64,000 nucleotides of DNA. Origin: Paucidesulfovibrio sp036541255 (GTDB taxonomy: Bacteria; Desulfobacterota; Desulfovibrionia; Desulfovibrionales; Desulfovibrionaceae). The notes beneath the pieces are model-generated. The model was not told the DNA's origin. It ran no database searches and worked only from the letters and a program-made list of their open reading frames with translations. Made by a program: the position numbers and the translations under genes. The stretch's first letter is position 1, and each line of letters opens with the position of its first letter. Location: assembly GCA_036541255.1 (NCBI GenBank), contig JAZHDD010000037.1, positions 1 through 64,000 on the forward strand, written 5' to 3'. This document shows positions 44,639-52,709 of this stretch, one piece after another.

Positions 44639-46408
44639 GTGACCACATTCCGTGACTATCGCTCCGTGCTTGACATCCATCGTGGGGAAGATCCCACCCT
44701 GGATGCGTTGCTGCTCCATTTCATGACGGAAAATGGCCTGGAATACACCATAGATCCGCTCAAGAATGCTTCACCCGAGCAAGTTCGATTCATGGTCGCC
44801 TGCAAGCGGGAAATGTTTTATGCCCCCTGTTCGGATTGGATGCTGCTTGAGCTGCTTCAATCACGAATGTCTCCGGAATTGTTGGCCATGTATCGCGAAC
44901 AATGGAAAAGCCTTGTACGGCTTGTGCGTTTGACATGTCCGGATCCCTATATGAAACGCAAGGTCCTGTCCCTGGCCCGGCATAAGTTCCGAATGGCCCT
45001 GGATGCTTGCATCACGATTCCTTCACGGGTCATGAAGCGTCTGATCACCATTTTCCTTTCTCAGACCGGCATTGACGATCCTCATCGCGTGCGTAAGCAG
45101 GAGGCCAACAAGCATGCGGCTTCCATTGTCCAGAGCCAGGAGTGGGATCGTTTCGTAAACCATTGCCCCGCAGCCATGCACCGTTGCACGCGTATGGACG
45201 ATTTGCGTTTCGAGCTGGATTTCCTGGAGATGAAACGCTTGATTTGTGCCTCCACCTTGCGCAGCTACGCGCATTGGCAGGATTTTTTCGAGGGATGCGG
45301 CGCTGTGGATGCCGAGGTGGAACGGAACGCGGGCGGCTTTGATCACCTGCACGCGCTGTTGCAACCGGAAACGCCCGGACCGCTCAAAGTTCTTTTTCTG
45401 CCGGACAACAGCGGCGGCATGGTCTTTGACGTGGAGCTGATTCGGGCCATGCTGCGGCGCGGCCACCGAGTCATTCTGGCCCTCAAGGAAGGGTTCTATT
45501 TCGATGCGCCGACCTTTTGGGACATGGAGCACGACCCTGTCCTGAGCGAATGTTTCAGGGACGCGCGTCTGGTGCAGGATGTGCGGTTGACCAAGAACCA
45601 GCTTTTACGCGAGATTCGTGAGAATCAGTTTGTCATCATTTCGGACGGAACCCGGGAACGCTTCAATCCCTATCGGTTCAGCGTGACCATGGCGCGCGCC
45701 TGGAAGGAAGCCGATCTGGTGTTGGTCAAGGGAGAGGAAAACTATCGTCGGACCATTTTGACGATCCATTCCTTCACGCGCGACGTGTTCAGTTATTTCC
45801 GTGACGAGTCCGGGGCGCTTCGCCTGAACTTCAAACCCAAGGCCGCCTGGTCGCGTAAATTCCGCGAACCCGACATCCTGGCCAAGGCCGAGGAGATCAT
45901 CGGCGACATGCGCCGGGCTTCCGCCGCAGGCAATACCGTGATGTTTTATTCCGGCATCATCGGCTCCATTCCCGGTCAGGTGGACATGGCCATCAAGGTC
46001 ATGAATACGTTCATCCAGCATCTGCGCTCGCGGTTGGACGGGATATTCATCATCAATCCTGCCGAGCACTTCGAAGAAGGCATGGATGCCGACGACCTCA
46101 TGTATATGTGGGAGAAGGTCCAACGCAGCGGGTACATCGATATCTGGCGTTTCCAGTCCGTGCAGGATATCGAGCGCAGTTTCGAGCTCATGAATCGCAA
46201 GGTGCCGCCTGTTTGGGCAGGCAAGGATTCCACCTATTCCACAGGGTGTACCAAGGAAATGAATATTGCTCTGGATGTGCAGCGGCACCAACGCGAATTG
46301 CAGATCATCGGTCCCAGTGCCGAGAAATTTTTTCGTCGTCGCGAGTACGGCGTGGGCAAGTTCTGCGATGTGGCCATTGAAGATTGCAACGACTCCCACG
46401 CCATATGA
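44639..46408 (+). CDS. DUF89/ARMT1-like domain protein with long N-terminal region
   Basis: 589 residues. The N-terminal 240 residues are helical and basic and include AMYREQWKSLVRLVRLTCPDPY, as in DUF89 helical bundles. The C-terminal alpha/beta part has LPDNSGGMVFDVELI (255-269), similar to the DUF89 metal motif DNAGE, but with Gly where Glu is usual. ADLVLVKGEENYRR (358-371) is similar to the family KGQxNxE. DUF89 proteins are metal-dependent phosphatases thought to clear damaged metabolites. The GTG start has GGGAGG ahead, and the stop overlaps mltA. The assignment rests on motifs only. Confidence 0.65.
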   Translation: MTTFRDYRSVLDIHRGEDPTLDALLLHFMTENGLEYTIDPLKNASPEQVRFMVACKREMFYAPCSDWMLLELLQSRMSPELLAMYREQWKSLVRLVRLTCPDPYMKRKVLSLARHKFRMALDACITIPSRVMKRLITIFLSQTGIDDPHRVRKQEANKHAASIVQSQEWDRFVNHCPAAMHRCTRMDDLRFELDFLEMKRLICASTLRSYAHWQDFFEGCGAVDAEVERNAGGFDHLHALLQPETPGPLKVLFLPDNSGGMVFDVELIRAMLRRGHRVILALKEGFYFDAPTFWDMEHDPVLSECFRDARLVQDVRLTKNQLLREIRENQFVIISDGTRERFNPYRFSVTMARAWKEADLVLVKGEENYRRTILTIHSFTRDVFSYFRDESGALRLNFKPKAAWSRKFREPDILAKAEEIIGDMRRASAAGNTVMFYSGIIGSIPGQVDMAIKVMNTFIQHLRSRLDGIFIINPAEHFEEGMDADDLMYMWEKVQRSGYIDIWRFQSVQDIERSFELMNRKVPPVWAGKDSTYSTGCTKEMNIALDVQRHQRELQIIGPSAEKFFRRREYGVGKFCDVAIEDCNDSHAI

Positions 46409-47643
46409 TTCGACAGTTGTTTTCGTACCGTATCCGGCTTTGCCCTGCGGCGGCGCTCCTGGCCGCCGCATTGCTGTTGGCGGGCTGCATGGGAAAGGCG
46501 TCTCTGCCTTCTGGACCTCGTCCCGCATCCGCGCGGCCCTCTCTGGAGGATAAAGCGCGTTTCTGCACGTTCAATCATGGCCGTACCACCGCATGCAGCC
46601 GGAATATCGATCTGCGCAGCCAGGGCCTGCACTCCTGGATGGAACTGGACGAAGCCTTGCGCCACAGCCTGGCCTATGTCCGGGGCAAGCCCCAGGGCGG
46701 CACGGCCATGGAGCGGCACGGTGTGAGCGTGACATGGGGCCAGCTTCGTCAGAGCATAGAAGAGATGCTGCATGTCTTGCCGCTGCTGGACCGCCGGCCG
46801 GAGTTGTTGGCGCAGTATTTCGAGTGGTTTTCGCTCAGCCCGCCGCCGCTCATGACCGGCTATTATACGCCGGAAATCGAGGCCAGCCTGACGCCGAGGC
46901 CTGGTTATACCGCTCCCATCTACGGCGTTCCTCCCGATTTGCGCAAGCGGAACAAAGGGCAGGCTGGGGTGCCGTCGGTCTACCGTGTTGAAAAGGGCCG
47001 GGTCTTGCCGTATCATACCCGCGCCGATGTGGAACTGGGCAAGGTCCTGGCCGGACGCGGCCTGGAAATAGCCTGGGCCAAAGATCCCGTGGATGTGTTT
47101 TATCTCCAGGTGGAAGGCCAGGGGCGGTTGCGATTGCCTGACGGCACGGTTCGCTATGTTGTGTACGGTGAACGCAACGGCCATCCTTTCACGCCGCTGG
47201 GCAATATCCTTCATTCCCGGGGCTACTTGCCCAAAGAGCGGCGGGGACAAAAATTCGTGCGGCAATTTTTCGAGCGTCATCCGGAGAAGATGGATCAACT
47301 CATGGCCGAGAACAAAAGCTATGTGTTTTTCCGTTTTTCCGATCAGCCCACCTTGGGGGCCATGGGGCGCCCCCTGACACCTCTGGTCAGTTTGGCCACG
47401 GACCCGAAGCTGCTGCCACTGGGAGCCATGCTTGTCCTGGACACGGACATTCCCGGCCCGGACGGCAAAGGGAAGCGGCCTGTGCGGGGCTTGGCTTTGG
47501 CACAGGACACAGGAGCCGCGATCAAGGGATCCCGGTTGGATTATTATATCGGCGTCGGAGATCGCGTCGAAGAGACGGCCTGCCATGTTTACAGCAGGGC
47601 CACGGTATATCTGCTGCTGAGCAAGCGTGCTTTGGGCCGTTAA
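46405..47643 (+). CDS. mltA: Membrane-bound lytic murein transglycosylase A
   Basis: Outer-membrane lipoprotein that cleaves peptidoglycan glycan strands. It has 412 residues. The lipobox is LLLAGC (C28). The MltA domain has LMTGYYTPEIEASL and DPVDVFYLQVEGQGRLRLPDG. The C-terminal 3D domain has LAQDTGAAIKGSRLDYYIG, which contains the catalytic aspartate. Its ATG overlaps the stop of the upstream gene by 4 bp. Confidence 0.95.
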   Translation: MIRQLFSYRIRLCPAAALLAAALLLAGCMGKASLPSGPRPASARPSLEDKARFCTFNHGRTTACSRNIDLRSQGLHSWMELDEALRHSLAYVRGKPQGGTAMERHGVSVTWGQLRQSIEEMLHVLPLLDRRPELLAQYFEWFSLSPPPLMTGYYTPEIEASLTPRPGYTAPIYGVPPDLRKRNKGQAGVPSVYRVEKGRVLPYHTRADVELGKVLAGRGLEIAWAKDPVDVFYLQVEGQGRLRLPDGTVRYVVYGERNGHPFTPLGNILHSRGYLPKERRGQKFVRQFFERHPEKMDQLMAENKSYVFFRFSDQPTLGAMGRPLTPLVSLATDPKLLPLGAMLVLDTDIPGPDGKGKRPVRGLALAQDTGAAIKGSRLDYYIGVGDRVEETACHVYSRATVYLLLSKRALGR

Positions 47644-47694
47644 GCTGCGCAGTTTGTTTTTGTGAGAGACAGTTGAAACGCACAGGAGCGTGAA

Positions 47695-49128
47695 ATGGCC
47701 CAATACGAGGCAGTGATCGGGCTGGAAGTGCATGCCCAGCTCAAGACCAAATCCAAGCTTTTTTGCGCTTGTTCCACCGAATTCGGCGCCGAGCCCAACG
47801 AGAATGTTTGTCCGGTCTGTTCGGGAATGCCCGGTGTATTGCCGGTGATGAACGAAAAGGTACTGGAATATGCGGTCAAGATGGGACTGGCCCTGAATTG
47901 CGCGATCAATGGCACATCTGTCTTCGCGCGCAAGAATTATTTTTATCCTGACCTGCCCAAAGGCTATCAGACGTCCCAGTTTGATCTGCCTATCTGCGAA
48001 CACGGCAGGGTGGAGATTGAGACCTCCAAGGGCCGCAAGATCATCGGCGTGACGCGCATCCATATGGAAGAGGATGCCGGCAAATCCATCCACTCCGCAT
48101 CGGAAAACGTCAGTTTCGTGGATTTTAACCGTGCCTGCGTGCCCCTCATCGAGATTGTCAGCGAGCCGGACATGCGCTCCGCTGAAGAGGCTGTGGCCTA
48201 TCTCAAGTCTTTGCATTCCATCCTGCGCTATCTGGATATTTGCGACGGCAACATGGACGAGGGGTCGTTTCGTTGCGACGCCAACGTTTCCATTCGTCCC
48301 CTGGGACAGGAAGCGTTTGGTACGCGGGCCGAACTGAAGAACATGAACTCGTTCCGCCATGTGCAAAAGGCTATCGAATTCGAAATCGCCCGCCAGATTG
48401 ATCTGGTCGAAGACGGCGAAGAGGTTGTCCAGGAAACGCGGCTTTACAACGCGGACAAGGGCACCACGCATTCCATGCGCGGCAAGGAAGAGGCGCATGA
48501 CTACCGGTATTTCCCCTGTCCCGATCTCGTGCCCATGGTTTTGGACCCGGCCTGGATCGAAAAATGGGCAGCGGAATTGCCGGAACTGCCCGAGGCGCGG
48601 CGTACACGGTTTCTCAAAGAGTATGGATTGCCTGCGGACGCCGCGGACCAGCTCACTGCCGAGCGTGAGACAGCGGATTATTATGAGGCCGCCGTCCAAG
48701 CCTATGGCGGGGAAGCCCGCAAAATGGCCAACTGGATGATGGCGGACGTGGCCCGGCTGCTCAACGACACCGGTCTGACCTTGGCGCAGTGCAAGGGAAC
48801 GCCCGAGGCGCTGGCAGCCCTGGTCAGACTGGTGGACGGTGGGACCGTCAGTGCCAAATCCGCCAAGGACATCCTGGTGGACGTGTTGCGCGATGGCAAG
48901 GACCCCGCCGCCCTGGTCAAGGAAAAGGGCTTGGCCCAGGAGTCCGACTCATGCGCTTTGGAAGCCGTTGTGGAACAAGTCATTGCCGAGAATCCGGCCG
49001 AGGCCGAGCGCTATCGCGGCGGCGAGAAAAAGCTGACCAGTTTTTTCATGGGGCAGGTTATGCGCAAGACCCAGGGCAAGGCCAACCCTGGTGTGGTCAG
49101 CAAAATGCTGGCCGAGAAATTGTCGTAG
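47695..49128 (+). CDS. gatB: Aspartyl/glutamyl-tRNA(Asn/Gln) amidotransferase subunit B
   Basis: Kinase/transamidation subunit of GatCAB, which converts Glu-tRNA(Gln) and Asp-tRNA(Asn) to the amide forms. It has 477 residues. It starts YEAVIGLEVHAQLKTKSKLFC, with the zinc-type cysteines in CACSTEF and VCPVCSGMPG, KNYFYPDLPKGYQ and RVHMEEDAGK-type (here RIHMEEDAGK) motifs. A C-terminal YqeY-like tail follows (GQVMRKTQGKANPGVV). gatA and gatC are not in the window. Confidence 0.97.
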   Translation: MAQYEAVIGLEVHAQLKTKSKLFCACSTEFGAEPNENVCPVCSGMPGVLPVMNEKVLEYAVKMGLALNCAINGTSVFARKNYFYPDLPKGYQTSQFDLPICEHGRVEIETSKGRKIIGVTRIHMEEDAGKSIHSASENVSFVDFNRACVPLIEIVSEPDMRSAEEAVAYLKSLHSILRYLDICDGNMDEGSFRCDANVSIRPLGQEAFGTRAELKNMNSFRHVQKAIEFEIARQIDLVEDGEEVVQETRLYNADKGTTHSMRGKEEAHDYRYFPCPDLVPMVLDPAWIEKWAAELPELPEARRTRFLKEYGLPADAADQLTAERETADYYEAAVQAYGGEARKMANWMMADVARLLNDTGLTLAQCKGTPEALAALVRLVDGGTVSAKSAKDILVDVLRDGKDPAALVKEKGLAQESDSCALEAVVEQVIAENPAEAERYRGGEKKLTSFFMGQVMRKTQGKANPGVVSKMLAEKLS

Positions 49129-49204
49129 CGTCGCGGTAATGGTCGCGTAACAACGGCGCGTTATACCAGGGACAAACATCATTCTGACCAATCGGAGCCG
49201 ACTC

Positions 49205-50245
49205 ATGACCGAACATATTCAATTTTCCTCGGAAAAGGATTGCCTTGTACTGCTGGATCAACGCTATCTGCCTGGCCGCGAGGACTGGTTCGACTGCACG
49301 ACCACGGATGAGATCTGTTATGCCCTGGTGACCATGGTTGTGCGTGGTGCGCCCGCCATCGGCGTGACTGCGGCCTATGGTTGCTACGTGGCGGCCCGCG
49401 AGGTGCAAAAGGGCGGGGGTGGGGACTGGAAAACAGAGCTTTCCGCCAAGTTGGACCAGATCGAGAACGCCAGGCCCACAGCAGTGAACTTGCGTTGGGC
49501 CGTGCGCGAGATGCGCCGTGTCTGGCAGGAAGCGGGTGATACTTCTCTGGAGCAGCTGTGCGTCATCTGGCTGGCACGGGCCAAGGATATTCATGCGGGC
49601 GACATTGAGATGTGCGAGCTCATCGGTAAGTTCGGCGGCGCACTCATCGACGAAGGCGATACGGTCATGACCCATTGCAACGCAGGTGCGCTGGCGACTG
49701 CCGGTTACGGCACGGCTCTGGGCGTCATTCGCGGGGCTGTGGACCAGGGCAAGAAGATTCAGGTCATTGCCAACGAAACCCGTCCGTTCCTGCAGGGCGC
49801 GCGTTTGACCGCCTATGAGTTGCATAAGGACGGCATCCCCGTGAAGGTCGCCTGCGACAATGCCTGCGCGCTGCTGATGAAGAAGGGGCTGGTCCAGAAG
49901 GTTGTAGTCGGTGCGGACCGCATTGCGGCCAACGGCGACGCGGTGAATAAAATCGGCACCTATGGCGTGGCCTTGCTGGCCAAGCATTTTGGCATTCCGT
50001 TCTATGTGGCCGCTCCAGTCTATACCATCGACCCGGAAACACCCACGGGCGACGACGTGCCTATTGAGGACCGCACTCCGCGCGAAGTCACGCATGTTGG
50101 CGACCACCAGATCACGCCCGACGGCGTGGAAGTTTATAATCTGGCCTTTGACCCGACTCCCAACGAGCTGATCACCGGCATCGTTACGGAAAAGGGTGTT
50201 TTGTATCCGCCTTACAAGGATGCCATCGCCAAGCTGTTTGCCTAG
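49205..50245 (+). CDS. mtnA: Methylthioribose-1-phosphate isomerase
   Basis: Isomerises 5-methylthioribose-1-phosphate to the ribulose form in methionine salvage. It has 346 residues. The catalytic cysteine C158 is in MTHCNAGALATAGYG and the catalytic aspartate D238 in VVVGADRIAANGD. RGAPAIGVTAAYG is the N-terminal motif. No other salvage gene is nearby, so this may be the partial or anaerobic pathway. It follows gatB by 76 bp. Confidence 0.95.
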   Translation: MTEHIQFSSEKDCLVLLDQRYLPGREDWFDCTTTDEICYALVTMVVRGAPAIGVTAAYGCYVAAREVQKGGGGDWKTELSAKLDQIENARPTAVNLRWAVREMRRVWQEAGDTSLEQLCVIWLARAKDIHAGDIEMCELIGKFGGALIDEGDTVMTHCNAGALATAGYGTALGVIRGAVDQGKKIQVIANETRPFLQGARLTAYELHKDGIPVKVACDNACALLMKKGLVQKVVVGADRIAANGDAVNKIGTYGVALLAKHFGIPFYVAAPVYTIDPETPTGDDVPIEDRTPREVTHVGDHQITPDGVEVYNLAFDPTPNELITGIVTEKGVLYPPYKDAIAKLFA

Positions 50246-50541
50246 CGGTATTCTTTTTCTGGCTTTGCCATTTGCCCCGGCGTGCAGGGAATGCCTTGTG
50301 CGTCGGGGTTTCGTCGTGTATGGCTGCGAGCCCGAGAACGGCGGGGCATGGTACGGGGTGGTCCCGATTATGCTGGTTGCGCTTATGCGTCCCGTTCATT
50401 ATGATTAGAAATTGCGTTATTGGGCATGGCCCAAAAATCAAAACAATTCTGCGGGGAGCGGGACCGGCGGTACGAACAGCGCCTCCTGCGGACAACACGA
50501 ATCCGGACCCGTATCATTTCCGCAACATACAGAGAAGCGAT
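50246..50541 (+). promoter_or_regulatory. Leader region of der with a promoter
   Basis: About 300 bp without a gene. A promoter-like pair TTGCGC, 17 bp, TATGAT lies at 50377-50405. It would start transcription about 130 bp before the der ATG. A small TTGGGC-ATG-GCCCAA hairpin lies near 50419-50433. The der frame is open through this stretch without resembling any protein. Confidence 0.5.
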
Positions 50542-52131
50542 ATGCGAGCTACCTTTGCACTTATCGGGCGTCCCAATGTGGGCAAGTCCACCATATTCAA
50601 TCGCCTTTTGCGCAAGAGCGTGGCCATTGCCCATGATACGCCCGGCGTGACGCGCGACCGTATCTACGGCGAAGGGTACATGGGCGGCGTGCCGTTTGCG
50701 CTCATCGACACGGGCGGCATGGTTTTGGGGCTTGATACCGATCCGGGGCATGGCGTTACCGGACAGGGCTTCGAGTCCGAGATTGTGGAGCAGGCCTTGG
50801 AGGGCATGGCCGAGTCCCATGCCGTGCTCATGGTGGTGGATGGCCGCGAAGGCCTCACGCTCCAGGACCAGGAAGCGGCCAAATTGGCTCGCCAGAGCGG
50901 CAAGCCTGTGCTGTTGCTGGTCAACAAGGTGGACGGCGGCGAACTGGCTGATCAGGCCATGCTGGAATTCCATGCCCTGGGTTTTGAAATGATGCCTGTC
51001 TCGGCCTCCCACGGGTATAATCTCCAGGAAGTGCGGGATGCCGTGGCTTCCATGGCCAGCGAACTGGGCACGGAAGAGGAGGAGGACGAAGCCGAGCGCG
51101 GGTTGCGTATCGCCATGCTTGGCCGTCCGAACGCGGGCAAGTCTTCCATGGTCAACGCCCTGATTGGGAGGGATCGGCTCATCGTCAGCGATGTGGCCGG
51201 AACCACCCGGGACAGCGTGGACGTGACCTTTGAAAAGGATGGCATACGCTATACCTTTGTGGACACGGCGGGCGTGCGGCGGCGCAGCAATATCCAGGAA
51301 CGGCTGGAACAGTTTACTGTGGTGCGCGCCCTGCGTAGCAGCAAACGGGCCGACGTGACTTTCATGATCGTTGACGCCACCGGCGGCCTGACCCGCCAGG
51401 ACAAGCGGCTCCTGGAGTTCCTGGTGCGCGAGAAAACGCCTTTTGTCGTGGTCGTGAACAAGACCGACCTGATCCCGGCAGAAGAACTCAAGGACCTCAA
51501 GGCGGATTTCGAATTTGAACTGCGCATTGCACCGTATGTGCCTGTGGTCTACACCTCGGCGTTGAAGAACAAGGGTGTGAACCGCCTGTTGCCTCTGGCC
51601 CAAAAGATGCGCAAGGAATGCACCGTGCGTATTGGCACGGGCGTGCTCAACAGGGCGTTCGCCGATGCCATTGAGAAGCATCAGCCGCCTGTGGTCAAAC
51701 GGCGGAGACCAAAATTTTTCTATATGACGCAGGCTGATGCGGATGTGCCCACATTTGTTTTTTTCATGAACGACCATACGTTGCTCAAAGAAAGCTATCA
51801 GCGCTATTTGGAAAATCAGCTGCGTAAGCTGTTCCGGATTGAGGCGGCTCCGTTGCATCTGGTTTTCCGGTCGTCGCACGAAAAGCGGGAAAAAGTGGTC
51901 AAGCGCGGCATTTCGGCCTTGGGGCGCACTGGACCGGGCAGCAAAAAAGATGTGCAGATCGCGGACGACCCGAGCTTCCGGGATGATGTGGAGAAGCGGC
52001 GGCAAGCCGGCGGCAAAGCCAAGGCGGGAGACGAGGAAGTACGTCAGCCGGGTCGCGCCAAAGCCAAGCGGGGCAGCAAGAAGCGTGTGCACAGCGAGGG
52101 CTGCGGCAAATCCTGTCGCAAGAAGCGTTGA
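50542..52131 (+). CDS. der: Ribosome biogenesis GTPase Der (EngA)
   Basis: Double GTPase for 50S assembly, 529 residues. The first G-domain has GRPNVGKS, and the second has GRPNAGKSSMVNAL with DTAGVRRRSNIQ and NKTDLI. The KH-like domain ends at about residue 442 (LHLVFRSS). After it is an extra tail of about 85 very basic residues ending in CGKSC, making the protein longer than typical Der (about 440-490). The ATG at 50542 has AGAAG ahead; the longer frame upstream is not coding. Confidence 0.95.
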   Translation: MRATFALIGRPNVGKSTIFNRLLRKSVAIAHDTPGVTRDRIYGEGYMGGVPFALIDTGGMVLGLDTDPGHGVTGQGFESEIVEQALEGMAESHAVLMVVDGREGLTLQDQEAAKLARQSGKPVLLLVNKVDGGELADQAMLEFHALGFEMMPVSASHGYNLQEVRDAVASMASELGTEEEEDEAERGLRIAMLGRPNAGKSSMVNALIGRDRLIVSDVAGTTRDSVDVTFEKDGIRYTFVDTAGVRRRSNIQERLEQFTVVRALRSSKRADVTFMIVDATGGLTRQDKRLLEFLVREKTPFVVVVNKTDLIPAEELKDLKADFEFELRIAPYVPVVYTSALKNKGVNRLLPLAQKMRKECTVRIGTGVLNRAFADAIEKHQPPVVKRRRPKFFYMTQADADVPTFVFFMNDHTLLKESYQRYLENQLRKLFRIEAAPLHLVFRSSHEKREKVVKRGISALGRTGPGSKKDVQIADDPSFRDDVEKRRQAGGKAKAGDEEVRQPGRAKAKRGSKKRVHSEGCGKSCRKKR

Positions 52132-52148
52132 GTCTTTTTTTTCGCATC

Positions 52149-52177
52149 TTGACAGAGAGGGTTCGAGAAGGTAGACA
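52149..52177 (+). promoter_or_regulatory. Possible promoter of tRNA-Ser
   Basis: TTGACA, 17 bp, then TAGACA. The -35 is perfect and the -10 is weak. It ends about 40 bp before the mature tRNA-Ser 5' end, a usual distance. Confidence 0.5.
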
Positions 52178-52217
52178 CCTGCCTCTGCTCTTTTATTTCG
52201 CGCGTTAGCGCATCTAT

Positions 52218-52312
52218 GGAGAGGTGGCCGAGCATGGCTGAAGGCGCTCGCCTGCTAAGCGGGTATGGGGCTAATAACTCTATCGAGGGTTCGAATCCCT
52301 CCCTCTCCGCCA
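52218..52312 (+). tRNA. tRNA-Ser (anticodon GCT)
   Basis: 95 nt with encoded CCA. Acceptor arms GGAGAGG and CCTCTCC pair, discriminator G. The anticodon loop CTGCTAA has GCT at 52254-52256, reading AGC and AGU. A long variable arm, as class II tRNAs have, lies between the anticodon and T-arms. The T-loop is GTTCGAATC. Confidence 0.96.
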
Positions 52313-52324
52313 CGAGTATCCAAG

Positions 52325-52352
52325 GGCTACGGAATTATCCGTAGCCTTTTTT
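52325..52352 (+). terminator. Terminator of tRNA-Ser
   Basis: GGCTACGG and CCGTAGCC pair around AATTAT and are followed by six T. It lies 12 bp after the tRNA CCA end. Confidence 0.92.
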
Positions 52353-52576
52353 ATGCCGTTCGCATACGAACAAATCCTTTCTCATAGTGTTCAAGGCGAG
52401 AATAATCGTCACCTCCTCGCCTAGAGAGACAGGTTCAGACTGTCAGCCTCAAAAAAAACTTGGCCGCATGAAACGTGACGTTTTTTCATTTTTTTCTTTT
52501 CCTGGAAAAGGAGTCATTGCAAGGCTTGAGGGTATTGCGCAAAACATTACTTTTTTAATGGAAAAAATGTGATGTG
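52353..52576. other. AT-rich intergenic stretch after tRNA-Ser
   Basis: No gene is recognised here. Base composition is much richer in A/T than the flanks, with several long T or A runs. It leads into the promoter of the transporter gene. No integrase, repeated tRNA end or attachment-site duplication is seen in this window. Confidence 0.5.
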
Positions 52577-52631
52577 CGTATTTTTTGTATGAAAAAATAC
52601 GACTTGGACAATTAGTTGAAAGTCGTATAAG
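52577..52631 (+). promoter_or_regulatory. Promoter with nested inverted repeats before the NSS transporter
   Basis: Two inverted repeats share a middle segment. CGTATTTTTT (52577-52586) pairs with AAAAAATACG (52592-52601), and ATACGACTT (52597-52605) pairs with AAGTCGTAT (52620-52628). A sigma-70-like promoter, TTGGAC (52604-52609), 16 bp, TATAAG (52626-52631), overlaps the second repeat. The second repeat therefore looks like an operator covering the promoter core. Confidence 0.6.
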
Positions 52632-52709
52632 TTGAGTGCCTTTTGCGGAGTAGGTGCTTATATCTACCCGTTGTAGTTGAATAAAATACAAAAAATAGTG
52701 AGCACTTCT

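Noticed and set aside
46234..48699. 821-codon minus-strand frame opposite mltA and gatB
   Set aside because: Antisense shadow of two well-conserved genes.
50272..50541. N-terminal extension of der
   Set aside because: The frame is open, but the translation looks non-coding, and the GTPase starts at the ATG at 50542 with a ribosome site.
50383..52092. 569-codon minus-strand frame opposite der
   Set aside because: Antisense shadow; the plus strand encodes a clear Der GTPase.
52218..52709. Genomic island insertion at tRNA-Ser
   Set aside because: The tRNA is followed by AT-rich DNA, but no integrase, repeated tRNA end or mobile gene is present.
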